From: Rhodobacter sp.
GTDB lineage: Bacteria; Pseudomonadota; Alphaproteobacteria; Rhodobacterales; Rhodobacteraceae
Length of the DNA stretch: 8,433 nt
Direction of reading: 5' to 3'
Assembly (NCBI GenBank): GCA_013824045.1
Contig: PNND01000376.1
Coordinates: 1-8,433 of the forward strand
Of the stretch, positions 1-6,854 are shown in pieces (the stretch's first letter is position 1; each line of letters begins with the position of its first letter). The notes beneath the pieces were generated by a model. It was not told the origin of the DNA. It saw only the letters and a program-made list of their open reading frames with translations, and searched no databases. A program made the position numbers and the translations under genes.

Positions 1-528
1 AAGCGTGTCGTCGCCCTCATCGCCTTGCAGCGTGTCATTGCCCAGATCGCCGCTCAGGCTGTCATTCGCCGCCCCACCAAACAGGCGGTCATTGCCATCG
101 CCCCCGGACAGCGTATCCGCCCCGCCATCACCCAACAGGCTGTCGTTGCCCACACCGCCAAGCAGCGAATCCGCGCCATCCCCGCCCGCAAGCGTATCGT
201 CGCCGTCATCACCTTGCAGGACGTCATTGCCCAGATCGCCGCTCAGGCTGTCATTCGCAGCCCCGCCGAACAGACGATCATCGCCATCACCCCCGGCCAG
301 CGTGTCGGCCCCGGCCTCGCCCAGAAGGCTGTCATTGTCTGCCCCGCCGAACAGGCGGTCATCGCCATCGCCACCTGCCAGCGTATCCGCCCCGGCATCC
401 CCCAGTAGGCTGTCATTGCCGATACCGCCGACAAGGGAATCCGCGCCCCCCCCACCGGACAGGGTGTCGTCGCCATCTTCGCCTTGCAGCGTGTCATTGC
501 CCAGATCGCCCGACAGGTTGTCATTTCC
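1..528 (-). repeat. Higher-order tandem repeat of RTX nonapeptides (189-bp unit plus 81-bp partial copy)
   Basis: Seven 9-residue RTX units form a 63-residue super-unit. One copy covers 340-528 and a second covers 70-258. A third begins at 69 and runs off the left edge. Between the first two lies an 81-bp partial copy (259-339) repeating only the last three nonapeptides of the super-unit. The phase can be followed from the TTGCAG word on the plus strand at 25, 214 and 484: the spacings are 189 and 270 (189+81). Each super-unit contains the same order of variants, for example NDSLSGDL, then DDTLAGGD, then ADSLLGG, then NDRLFGGA. Confidence 0.9.
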
Positions 529-2169
529 GGTGCCGCCGAAAAGCTGGTCATTGTCATCGCCACCCAGCAGCGAGTCATTGCCATCGCCACCGGAAAGCAC
601 GTCATTCCCCGCGCCACCCGACAGCGTGTCATTCCCGCCCGCCTCTGCGGCGACATTCAGGGGTTGGGTGTTCACCAGATATTCGTAGAACAGACCGGAG
701 GTCGTGGTGGTGTTCGTGCCCGAAGCGACAACCGTAAGCGATGTGTATGGGATATTGATCGTCAGCGTGCCGATGGTCGTCGGGTTGGACGACGTGCTGC
801 CTGCGGCCCGCGCGATCTGGCCAGCGCCGTTGATCGCATAAGTGGCCGCACCGTTAAAGGTGACGCTGCCATTGGCAATAGCTGTGTTGAGGTTGATCGT
901 GACCCCGTCGATGCGGATCGTGGCCAGTTCCGTCGTATCCAGCCCGTTGAAACGGATCTGCCCGCCCGCAATCTGCGACGATGCCGTGTGGGTATGCGTT
1001 TCGTTCGAGTCGTTGTTGCCAATCCGATAGCCGGTCAGGGTGCCGTTGTTGCCGGCCGTGCCGCTGACGCTCGAGGTTAGGTCATTCTCGTTCGATACGG
1101 ACTGCACCGAAAAGTTCGACCGACCGCCCGTTCCCGTCACAGTCCCCAACGAGCCGATAACCTCGACATAGGTCGGCGTGTGGGTGATCGCTGCCCCGGC
1201 CACACCGCCGGTGATCACATCATCCCCGGCCCCGCCTTCTAGGCTGTCATTGCCGGACCCACCGTCGATCGTATCGTTGCCGATACCACCATCTACCGTG
1301 TCCGACCCATATCCGCCCTGGATCGAATCCGCCCCGTCGCCACCGAAGACAACATCATTGCCCAGCCCAGCGATGACCGTGTCATTCCCCGCACCTGCGC
1401 GGATGAAATCGCCATCCCCTGTTGTGCCGCCAAAGCCCGTCGCATCCCCCGCATCCACGCGGTCGCCGTTCGGATCGCCCGTATAGGCCGTGTTGATCAG
1501 GTCGTTACCAGCCGTGCCGTCGACAATCCCGTCGCCGACAAAGCTGCTGCCGCCTTCAAAGCCAAGCCCGTAAACCCCGACCGGCGTGTTGACGTCAAAA
1601 TCGTTCGTCGAATAGGTCGAAAGGACCGCCGGATCGCCCGACCCTTCCAGCAAGGTCTGGGTTACGCCATTCGACAGACCCGTGGTCGCATGGCCGGTAT
1701 AGCCGTTGGTGTAGCCGATGTTTTCGTAGATGTACTCTACACCGAAATCGCCGCCACCCGTCGCCGTGATGACAACCTGAAAGCTGTTCGTTCCCGGTCC
1801 GGTAAAGGCCGCGACATTCAACCACGTGACAGTGATCTTGCCTGTCGTCGGATCAAGATCCCAATAAATCTCCCCGCCTTTGTTGATATCCGCATCCGTC
1901 CAGAACGGCGCCAGCGAAGGTTGGCCCAGCGACAGCAAGGAGGTCGGCGTGTAGGAGGTCACCCCAGAGGCGAAGGTGATCAGACCGTTCGAACTGATGA
2001 AGATCGACGTATAGTTGGTGCCGTTGATGTTCATCCCCCCGGCCCCAAAGACCGAAGTGACGTTCACAGTCACAAAACCATCGTCAAGGTTGCCGGATAC
2101 GGTCGAGGTCCGGAAGGACTGCTCGCCATAGCCCGCCGCGCCGCCAAGCCCTGAATTCATCGTTGCCAT
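1..2169 (-). CDS. Nidogen-domain RTX calcium-binding protein, 3' end cut by window edge
   Basis: The frame is open from ATG at 2169 to the left edge (723 codons, no stop seen). Residues about 35-205 resemble an extracellular nidogen (NIDO) domain: SSNGLITF near 59-66, APFWTDADI near 87-95, then a WDLDPTTGKITVTWLNV strand pair and NSFQVVI. Residues about 214-321 form a first RTX block, opened by DGTAGNDLI and GDPNGDRVDAGDA. Residues about 322-505 are a Thr/Asn/Ser-rich module I do not recognise. From 510 to the edge run nonapeptides of the GGxGNDxLx type, which bind calcium in a parallel beta-roll. There is no signal peptide at the N terminus (MATMNSGLGG), as expected for type I secretion with a C-terminal signal, which would lie outside the window. 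A second ATG at 2160 is possible. The Shine-Dalgarno is weak (GAG 9 nt before 2169). The role is inferred as an extracellular or surface matrix/adhesion protein. Confidence 0.92.
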   Translation of the reverse strand, partial: MATMNSGLGGAAGYGEQSFRTSTVSGNLDDGFVTVNVTSVFGAGGMNINGTNYTSIFISSNGLITFASGVTSYTPTSLLSLGQPSLAPFWTDADINKGGEIYWDLDPTTGKITVTWLNVAAFTGPGTNSFQVVITATGGGDFGVEYIYENIGYTNGYTGHATTGLSNGVTQTLLEGSGDPAVLSTYSTNDFDVNTPVGVYGLGFEGGSSFVGDGIVDGTAGNDLINTAYTGDPNGDRVDAGDATGFGGTTGDGDFIRAGAGNDTVIAGLGNDVVFGGDGADSIQGGYGSDTVDGGIGNDTIDGGSGNDSLEGGAGDDVITGGVAGAAITHTPTYVEVIGSLGTVTGTGGRSNFSVQSVSNENDLTSSVSGTAGNNGTLTGYRIGNNDSNETHTHTASSQIAGGQIRFNGLDTTELATIRIDGVTINLNTAIANGSVTFNGAATYAINGAGQIARAAGSTSSNPTTIGTLTINIPYTSLTVVASGTNTTTTSGLFYEYLVNTQPLNVAAEAGGNDTLSGGAGNDVLSGGDGNDSLLGGDDNDQLFGGTGNDNLSGDLGNDTLQGEDGDDTLSGGGGADSLVGGIGNDSLLGDAGADTLAGGDGDDRLFGGADNDSLLGEAGADTLAGGDGDDRLFGGAANDSLSGDLGNDVLQGDDGDDTLAGGDGADSLLGGVGNDSLLGDGGADTLSGGDGNDRLFGGAANDSLSGDLGNDTLQGDEGDDTL

Positions 2170-2653
2170 GTGACCGAGCTCGCTTTTACCTTCACGCCAC
2201 AGCCCCTTGCGGGTTTGCAGCACGCGCTGAGGGAGCAGAGGCAATGGCCCCTACCCCTTTTGTGGTTATTAATGTCTGTTAATTTTGGGAAAATTGCGGC
2301 GATATTCAGCCAGATCATGGCCAGACGGTCCTGCCGCGGGACTGGGCCTCAGCGTACGGTCACGCCATGGCCCGCCCGAACCTCGGAGTCGGAGCAAAGG
2401 ACAGGCGGGTCGTGCATTCCGGCCGATGCGATGAACCTTAAAGATACCACAACCACCCCCACCGCCCGCGCCGGAAGGCCGATGCCTTGCGCATGGGCCT
2501 CTTCGGACGGGGCCGTTGATGCCGCAAGGCTGGCTTACCGCCCATCAATCAGACTGCCCATCAAGGCCGCCGCCAAAGGGCTTCCCTTCCCGAACAGTTG
2601 ACCGCAGGATTTCGTTTCAGTGCCCTATACTCTTTGAAAATGGAGCGATGCGC
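2170..2653. other. Gene-poor intergenic stretch between divergent genes
   Basis: This stretch separates the minus-strand RTX gene from the plus-strand DUF411 gene. An open plus-strand frame at 2170-2601 lacks a good ribosome binding site, a recognisable domain or a plausible composition. The minus strand is broken by stops. No tRNA or other RNA gene was recognised. The visible content is an AT-rich patch near 2260-2295 with inverted repeats, and a weak imperfect hairpin at 2477-2499 (GGCC/ATGC arms). The stretch just before the DUF411 gene may contain its promoter (TTGACC at 2598-2603 and TATACT at 2626-2631), but the 22-bp spacer is longer than normal. Confidence 0.5.
2268..2295. promoter_or_regulatory. 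AT-rich patch with two adjacent inverted repeats, possible operator for the RTX gene
   Basis: ATTAA-TGTCTG-TTAAT (2268-2283) is an inverted repeat with a 6-bp centre. It overlaps AATTTT-GGG-AAAATT (2281-2295), a perfect 6-bp inverted repeat with a 3-bp centre. They lie about 100-125 bp upstream of the RTX start, in DNA that is otherwise GC-rich. The first element reads TTAA-N6-TTAA, close to the CtrA box TTAA-N7-TTAA of alphaproteobacteria but one base short. I cannot place a convincing -35/-10 pair, so the regulator and direction are unknown. Confidence 0.3.
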
Positions 2654-3118
2654 ATGACCCATCCAAGCCGCCGGACCTTTCTCTTTGCCATACCGGCGCT
2701 TGCCTTGGCGTCCCCGGTCTTCGCGCAAGGGCAACCATCCATCCATGTGGTCAAGGATCCGGGCTGCCCCTGCTGCAATGCGTGGATCGGCCATCTGCGG
2801 GACAATGGCTTTGCCGTCAGCTTCGAAGAGCGCAGCGTCGAGGATCTGGCCGCCTTCAAACGTGAGCAAGGCATCCCTGATGCGCTCGTGTCCTGCCACA
2901 CCGCGACGGTCGGTGGCTACACCATCGAAGGCCACGTGCCCGCCGCCGATATCCGCAGACTTCTGGCCGAAGCGCCGGATGCGATTGGCCTTGCAGTGCC
3001 CGGGATGCCCTACGGTTCGCCCGGAATGGGGCCAGAAACCGAGCGTGAGGCCTATGAGGTCATCCTCATCGGGCGGGATGGTCGTGCCACGACCTTCTCG
3101 CGCTACGAGGCGGCCTAA
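2654..3118 (+). CDS. DUF411 family protein, Tat-exported, copper-associated
   Basis: This 154-residue protein has a twin-arginine signal at the N terminus (SRRTFLF, residues 5-11, then a hydrophobic stretch ending PVFAQ near 25). The mature part matches the DUF411 family: HVVKDPGCPCCNAW with Cys38, Cys40 and Cys41, a VSCHT motif with Cys81, a GHVPAADIRRLL segment and the loop MPYGSPGMG (118-126). DUF411 proteins are small metal-associated proteins often found beside copper resistance genes; their biochemical role is not settled. I chose ATG 2654 because GGAG (2642-2645) sits 8 nt upstream; ATG 2648 would leave only 2 nt. It converges on the DUF305 gene. Unlike copZ and copA, it has no clear CueR dyad upstream. 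A role in periplasmic copper binding is inferred from the Cys and Met motifs and the neighbours. Confidence 0.9.
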   Translation: MTHPSRRTFLFAIPALALASPVFAQGQPSIHVVKDPGCPCCNAWIGHLRDNGFAVSFEERSVEDLAAFKREQGIPDALVSCHTATVGGYTIEGHVPAADIRRLLAEAPDAIGLAVPGMPYGSPGMGPETEREAYEVILIGRDGRATTFSRYEAA

Positions 3119-3127
3119 GCCGCCTCG
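3106..3127. terminator. Strong hairpin between convergent DUF411 and DUF305 genes
   Basis: CGAGGCGGC (3106-3114) pairs perfectly with GCCGCCTCG (3119-3127) around the tetraloop CTAA. The loop contains the TAA stop of the DUF411 gene (3116-3118), so the left arm encodes its last residues. No T-tract follows on either strand, so this is not a textbook intrinsic terminator. Its position between convergent genes suggests a bidirectional terminator or an mRNA 3'-end stabiliser. Confidence 0.5.
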
Positions 3128-3146
3128 GCGCGTCCGGCACCCTGCC

Positions 3147-3587
3147 TTATTGGCCTTTCGCCGCGAGCCAAGCATTCATCTGCGCGATCTCGGTCTCTTG
3201 CGCCGCGATCACGGCTTCGGCCAAAGCCCGGATTTCGGGATCCTTGCCAAACTCCAGTTGCACCTTGGCCATCGCCACCGCCGCCTCATGGTGCGGGATC
3301 ATGCCCTTGACGAAGTCCACATCGGCATCGCCGGTGTAGGGGATCATCATATCGGCCATCATCTTGTCCATCGCAGCCGCATAGGCCTGCACCGCCGGAT
3401 TGTCGGCCAATTCGGCCGGGATCATTGAGGCTGCGCCTATCATGCCCATCCCCTCCATTCCTGCCATCCCGGAATGATCCATCGTGGAATGATCCATGTC
3501 CTCCATGGTCGTCTGGGCAAAGGCCAGCCCGCCAACGATGGCTATTGCGCTGGCGGCCAGCGCGAAGAGCCGCTTTTTCATCATCAT
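3147..3587 (-). CDS. DUF305 family secreted protein, Met/His-rich, copper-associated
   Basis: The product is 146 residues from the first ATG. A Sec-type signal peptide covers about residues 1-24 (KKR, then a hydrophobic core, ending LAFAQ). The mature N terminus (about 28-55) is dense in Met and His (for example [11 protein letters not shown]), a plausible Cu(I)/Ag(I)-binding tail. The rest matches DUF305, a ferritin-like helical family: [19 protein letters not shown] (90-108) with the conserved MIPHH, then [18 protein letters not shown] and EIAQMNAWL. Three ATGs stand in a row (3587, 3584, 3581) just after AAGGAAG. Spacing favours the second or third, so the true N terminus may be one or two residues shorter. 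The gene lies 21 bp downstream of copZ on the same strand and is probably co-transcribed from the CueR-type promoter at 3833-3863. A periplasmic copper-binding role is inferred. Confidence 0.9.
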   Translation of the reverse strand: MMMKKRLFALAASAIAIVGGLAFAQTTMEDMDHSTMDHSGMAGMEGMGMIGAASMIPAELADNPAVQAYAAAMDKMMADMMIPYTGDADVDFVKGMIPHHEAAVAMAKVQLEFGKDPEIRALAEAVIAAQETEIAQMNAWLAAKGQ

Positions 3588-3608
3588 CTTCCTTGCTTTG
3601 GTTTTTGA

Positions 3609-3797
3609 TTACGCCGGCGCAAAGCCGGCATCGGTCAGCACTGCCGCCAACCGCTCGCGCGGGGCGGTCGTGGTCACATCGACCATGTGCGTTTCGGGGT
3701 CAGCCTTCACGTCAGCCGCCGGATCGACGGATTGGATGGCCTTAGTGACACCCCGCGCGCAACCACTGCAGGTCATCGTCTCAATATGGAACTGCAT
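3609..3797 (-). CDS. copZ: CopZ-like copper chaperone (single HMA domain)
   Basis: This 62-residue protein is one heavy-metal-associated (HMA) domain with the Cu(I) site MTCSGC at residues 8-13 (Cys10 and Cys13). It starts with the usual beta strand (MQFHIETM) and ends with the last helix and short tail (LAAVLTDAGFAPA). The length is typical of CopZ/Atx1-type chaperones, which carry Cu(I) in the cytosol to the P-type ATPase and sometimes to the regulator. The start is firm: AAGGAGG (3803-3809 on the minus strand) ends 5 nt before the ATG. It is the first gene of a leftward unit with the DUF305 gene, and diverges from copA. A CueR-type promoter lies 36-66 bp upstream of the start. Homology to mercury-binding MerP is possible from sequence alone, but the copA and cueR neighbours favour copper. 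Confidence 0.92.
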   Translation of the reverse strand: MQFHIETMTCSGCARGVTKAIQSVDPAADVKADPETHMVDVTTTAPRERLAAVLTDAGFAPA

Positions 3798-3832
3798 GAG
3801 TACCTCCTTCTCGGTCTCGCCTCATGCTTCCT

Positions 3833-3863
3833 CACATAAGGTTTCCAACGGTTGTAAGGTCAA
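3833..3863 (-). promoter_or_regulatory. CueR/MerR-type promoter driving copZ and the DUF305 gene
   Basis: Read on the minus strand, TTGACC (-35, 3858-3863) is followed after 19 bp by TATGTG (-10, 3833-3838). The overlong 19-bp spacer is the hallmark of MerR-family promoters. The spacer carries an imperfect dyad around CAACCGTTG. The first ten bases, TTGACCTTAC, are identical to those of the copA promoter, supporting a shared regulator. Confidence 0.75.
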
Positions 3864-3901
3864 GAGCACAAGACCGTGATCCCCTTCTTTCATCAAACCG
3901 C

Positions 3902-3932
3902 TTGACCTTACCATCATGGGAAGGCCTATCTC
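3902..3932 (+). promoter_or_regulatory. CueR/MerR-type promoter driving copA-cueR
   Basis: TTGACC (-35, 3902-3907) and TATCTC (-10, 3927-3932) are separated by 19 bp, the long spacer that a MerR-family activator must untwist. The spacer holds a near-perfect dyad: CCTTACCAT (3906-3914), one central base, ATGGGAAGG (3916-3924), with a single mismatched pair. This closely resembles known CueR boxes of copA promoters (ACCTTCC...GGAAGGT). Confidence 0.87.
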
Positions 3933-3953
3933 GGTCAGCGGAACAGAGTCGAA

Positions 3954-3960
3954 AAGGTGG
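3954..3960 (+). promoter_or_regulatory. Ribosome binding site that fixes the copA start
   Basis: AAGGTGG ends 6 nt before ATG 3967. An in-frame ATG at 3916 is excluded because it lies inside the CueR dyad, upstream of the -10 element, and so would not be transcribed from this promoter. Confidence 0.8.
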
Positions 3961-3966
3961 TCCGCC

Positions 3967-6441
3967 ATGAACATCAGCCCGAAAACCGTGCATCGCGACC
4001 CGGCTGCGACAGTCGTTCTCGACGTCGAAGGGATGACCTGCGCCTCTTGCGTTGGGCGGGTGGAGCGTGCCTTGAAGGCTGTTCCGGGTGTCAAGACTGC
4101 GTCGGTCAACCTCGCCACCGAACGGGCCGAAGTCACGGGCCTTGAGCTAGACAGGGCAGCACTGGTCAAAGCGGTCGAGGATGTGGGCTACGATGTCGAC
4201 TCGCCCCCGATTGACCTCTCCATCGAAGGGATGACCTGTGCCTCCTGTGTTGCACGGGTGGAACGCGCGCTGAAGGCGGTGCCGGGCGTCACCGATGCCA
4301 CCGTCAATCTCGCAACCGAGCGGGCGCATGTAACCGGCCTTGCCGACGCGGCGGCCCTGATCCGGGCGATCGACGGGGCAGGCTATGACGCGCGGCTGGC
4401 CACATCGGCCGCTTCCGCATCCGACACGACAACAGACCGGAAGGCGGCCGAGGAAACCACCCTCAAGCGCGATATGTGGATATCGGCGGCGCTGTCCCTG
4501 CCGGTCTTTGTGCTGGAAATGGGATCGCATCTCTTCGGCTGGATGCACATGGCGGTGATGAACACCATCGGCATGCAGAACAGCTGGTATCTGCAATTCG
4601 CCCTAACCACAGCTGCACTTCTGGGCCCCGGTCGGCGGTTCTTCCTCAAGGGCTTCCCCGCTCTGGCCCGACTTGCCCCCGACATGAACAGTCTTGTCGC
4701 GGTCGGCACTTCGGCGGCTTACGGCTATTCGCTGGTGGCGACTTTTGCGCCCGGCTTGCTGCCCGCCGGCACGATCAACGTGTATTTCGAGGCCGCGGCG
4801 GTGATCGTGACCCTGATCCTGCTGGGCCGCTATCTGGAGGCCCGCGCCAAGGGCCGCACGTCCGAGGCGATCCAGCGTCTGATCGGCCTGCAGGCCAAGA
4901 CCGCCCGCGTGATCCGCAACGGCGCGGTCGCTGAAGTGCCGATCGCCGACGTGCGCCCCGGCGATCTGGTCGAGGTCCGCCCCGGTGAGCGGGTTCCCGT
5001 GGACGGCGCGGTGACGGAAGGCACCAGCTGGATCGACGAAAGCATGATCTCGGGCGAGCCCCTGCCGGTGGAAAAAACCCATGGCAGCCCCGTCACGGGT
5101 GGCACAGTCAACCAGACCGGGGCCTTCACCTTCCGCGCCTCGGCGGTTGGCGAGGCCACGATGCTGGCGCAGATCATCCGCATGGTCGAAGCAGCGCAAG
5201 GCGGCAAACTTCCCATTCAGGCCTTGGTGGACAAGATCACCATGTGGTTCGTCCCGGTCGTGATGGCCATGGCCGCCCTGACCTTTGCCGTTTGGCTGAT
5301 CTTCGGCCCCGATCAGGCGCTGACTTTGGGCCTTGTCAACGCGGTCGCCGTCCTGATCATCGCCTGCCCCTGTGCGATGGGCCTTGCCACGCCGACCTCG
5401 ATCATGGTCGGCACCGGACGGGGGGCGGAACTTGGCGTTCTGTTCCGCAAGGGCGAAGCGTTGCAGGCCCTGCAGGACGTCCGCGTTGTGGCTTTCGACA
5501 AGACCGGAACGCTGACCATGGGCAAGCCCAGCCTGACCGACCTGCACCTTGCGCCGGGATTTGACCGTGCGTCCGTGTTGGCCACCGTCGCCGCTGTCGA
5601 AGCCAAATCCGAACACCCCATCGCCCGCGCCATCGTGGCAGCCGCAGTGGCTGAGGGGCTGGTCCTGCCAGAAGTGACCGAATTCGCCTCCCAGACCGGC
5701 TATGGCGTGCAGGCGCTGGCGGGCGGCACACGGGTCGAAATCGGCGCGGATCGCTACATGGAAAAGCTGGGTCTGGACGTGCTCCCCTTTGCCGAAGTTG
5801 CGGTGCGGCTTGCCGATGAAGGCAAGTCACCGCTTTACGCTGCCATTGATGGCAAGCTGGCCGCGATCCTTGCCGTGGCCGACAGGGTCAAGGACTCCAC
5901 CCCGCAAGCAATCCGCGCCCTGCATGCGCTTGGCCTGAAGGTCGCAATGATCACCGGCGACAATGCACGCACCGCGCAGGCCATCGCCCGCGAATTGGGC
6001 ATAGACGAGGTGGTGGCCGAGGTGCTGCCCGATGGCAAGGTGGCGGCGGTAAACCGCCTCAAGGCGCTTGGCCCGCTCGCCTATGTCGGGGACGGCATCA
6101 ACGATGCCCCGGCGCTGGCCACGGCGGATGTGGGCATCGCGGTCGGCACCGGCACCGATATCGCCATCGAGGCGGCGGATGTCGTGCTCATGACCGGGCG
6201 GTTGACCGCCGTGTCAGACGCCATCGCCCTTTCCAAGGCCACAATGCGAAATATCCGGCAAAACCTCTTCTGGGCATTTGCCTATAACGCAGCCCTGATC
6301 CCGGTGGCGGCAGGCGTCTTGTGGCCCAGCTTTGGTATCCTTCTGTCGCCGGTCTTTGCCGCAGGGGCCATGGCCCTGTCGTCGGTATTCGTCCTTGGCA
6401 ACGCGCTGCGTCTGCGGCGCTACACCCCCACACCCGTCTGA
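3967..6441 (+). CDS. copA: Cu(I)-exporting P1B-1-type ATPase CopA
   Basis: This 824-residue inner-membrane pump uses ATP to export Cu(I) from the cytosol. Two N-terminal HMA domains carry GMTCASC (Cys25/Cys28 and Cys91/Cys94). Eight membrane segments are visible near 170-190, 206-222, 240-260, 272-292, 426-447, 452-482, 766-783 and 789-814. The actuator loop has [10 protein letters not shown] (about 361-370). The ion-path motif CPC is at 467-469, with the TM7 YN pair (773-774) and TM8 MALSS (802-806), all typical of P1B-1 Cu(I)/Ag(I) pumps. The phosphorylated Asp is D511 in DKTGT; SEHP (548-551), GDN (664-666) and GDGINDAP (708-715) complete the ATPase core. Everything expected is present and the length is normal. 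It stands 14 bp before cueR and probably forms one transcript with it from the CueR promoter at 3902-3932. Confidence 0.97.
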   Translation: MNISPKTVHRDPAATVVLDVEGMTCASCVGRVERALKAVPGVKTASVNLATERAEVTGLELDRAALVKAVEDVGYDVDSPPIDLSIEGMTCASCVARVERALKAVPGVTDATVNLATERAHVTGLADAAALIRAIDGAGYDARLATSAASASDTTTDRKAAEETTLKRDMWISAALSLPVFVLEMGSHLFGWMHMAVMNTIGMQNSWYLQFALTTAALLGPGRRFFLKGFPALARLAPDMNSLVAVGTSAAYGYSLVATFAPGLLPAGTINVYFEAAAVIVTLILLGRYLEARAKGRTSEAIQRLIGLQAKTARVIRNGAVAEVPIADVRPGDLVEVRPGERVPVDGAVTEGTSWIDESMISGEPLPVEKTHGSPVTGGTVNQTGAFTFRASAVGEATMLAQIIRMVEAAQGGKLPIQALVDKITMWFVPVVMAMAALTFAVWLIFGPDQALTLGLVNAVAVLIIACPCAMGLATPTSIMVGTGRGAELGVLFRKGEALQALQDVRVVAFDKTGTLTMGKPSLTDLHLAPGFDRASVLATVAAVEAKSEHPIARAIVAAAVAEGLVLPEVTEFASQTGYGVQALAGGTRVEIGADRYMEKLGLDVLPFAEVAVRLADEGKSPLYAAIDGKLAAILAVADRVKDSTPQAIRALHALGLKVAMITGDNARTAQAIARELGIDEVVAEVLPDGKVAAVNRLKALGPLAYVGDGINDAPALATADVGIAVGTGTDIAIEAADVVLMTGRLTAVSDAIALSKATMRNIRQNLFWAFAYNAALIPVAAGVLWPSFGILLSPVFAAGAMALSSVFVLGNALRLRRYTPTPV

Positions 6442-6455
6442 AGGAATCCCAACCC

Positions 6456-6854
6456 ATGAACATCGGTGAAGCAGCCAAAGCCTCGGGCGTGTCGGCCAAG
6501 ATGATCCGCTATTACGAATCCACCGGGCTGATCCCGGCGGCGGGACGCACGGGGTCTGGCTACCGTGTCTATTCCGACACCGAGGTGCAGATGCTGCGCT
6601 TCATACGCCGGTCGCGCGACCTCGGCTTTCCGGTCGAAAAGATCGAGGAACTTTTGGCGCTGTGGCGCGACCGGTCCCGCCACAGCGCCGACGTCAAGCG
6701 TCTGGCGCAGGAACAGATCGACGGCCTGGAACGCAAGATCGCCGAAATGCAAGCGATGAAGGACACGCTCCAGCACCTCGCCGACGCCTGCTGCGGCGAT
6801 CACCGGCCGAATTGCCCGATCCTTGTCGACCTTGGCAACGGGCCAATGCCATGA
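6456..6854 (+). CDS. cueR: CueR, Cu(I)-responsive MerR-family regulator
   Basis: This 132-residue protein has an N-terminal MerR winged helix: MNIGEAAKASGVSAKMIRYY, then GLIPAAGRTGSGYRVYS. A dimerisation coiled coil follows at about 80-110. The metal loop has Cys112, Cys113 and Cys120 (ACCGDHRPNC), so Cys112/Cys120 match the spacing and numbering of the Cu(I)-binding pair of E. coli CueR. Ser77 in HSADV matches the Ser77 that marks monovalent-metal CueR-type sensors. AAGGAA (6441-6446) lies 9 nt before ATG 6456, within 14 bp of the copA stop, so it is the second gene of a copA-cueR unit and probably autoregulated. The targets visible here are the two 19-bp-spacer promoters. Its TGA (6852-6854) overlaps an ATG at 6851 that opens the BKACE remnant. 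Confidence 0.95.
   Translation: MNIGEAAKASGVSAKMIRYYESTGLIPAAGRTGSGYRVYSDTEVQMLRFIRRSRDLGFPVEKIEELLALWRDRSRHSADVKRLAQEQIDGLERKIAEMQAMKDTLQHLADACCGDHRPNCPILVDLGNGPMP

Noticed and set aside
1..528. Regularly spaced similar words that could suggest a CRISPR array
   Set aside because: The spacing is a multiple of 27 bp, the intervening DNA is also repetitive, and all of it stays in one open coding frame encoding RTX units.
5..1080. Long plus-strand open frames (5-688, 25-408, 484-1080) with Ser/Pro-rich or repetitive Ile/Ala-rich products
   Set aside because: They are antisense shadows of the minus-strand RTX repeats. Their repetitiveness comes from the GGxGNDxLx codons read backwards, and the minus frame has clear domain content.
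2170..2601. 143-codon plus-strand frame next to the RTX gene start
   Set aside because: No Shine-Dalgarno, no recognisable domain, odd composition, and it covers the region expected to hold the RTX promoter.
4603..5616. 337-codon minus-strand frame opposite copA
   Set aside because: Shadow of the highly conserved CopA frame in GC-rich DNA; the His/Gly/Arg-rich product has no recognisable family.
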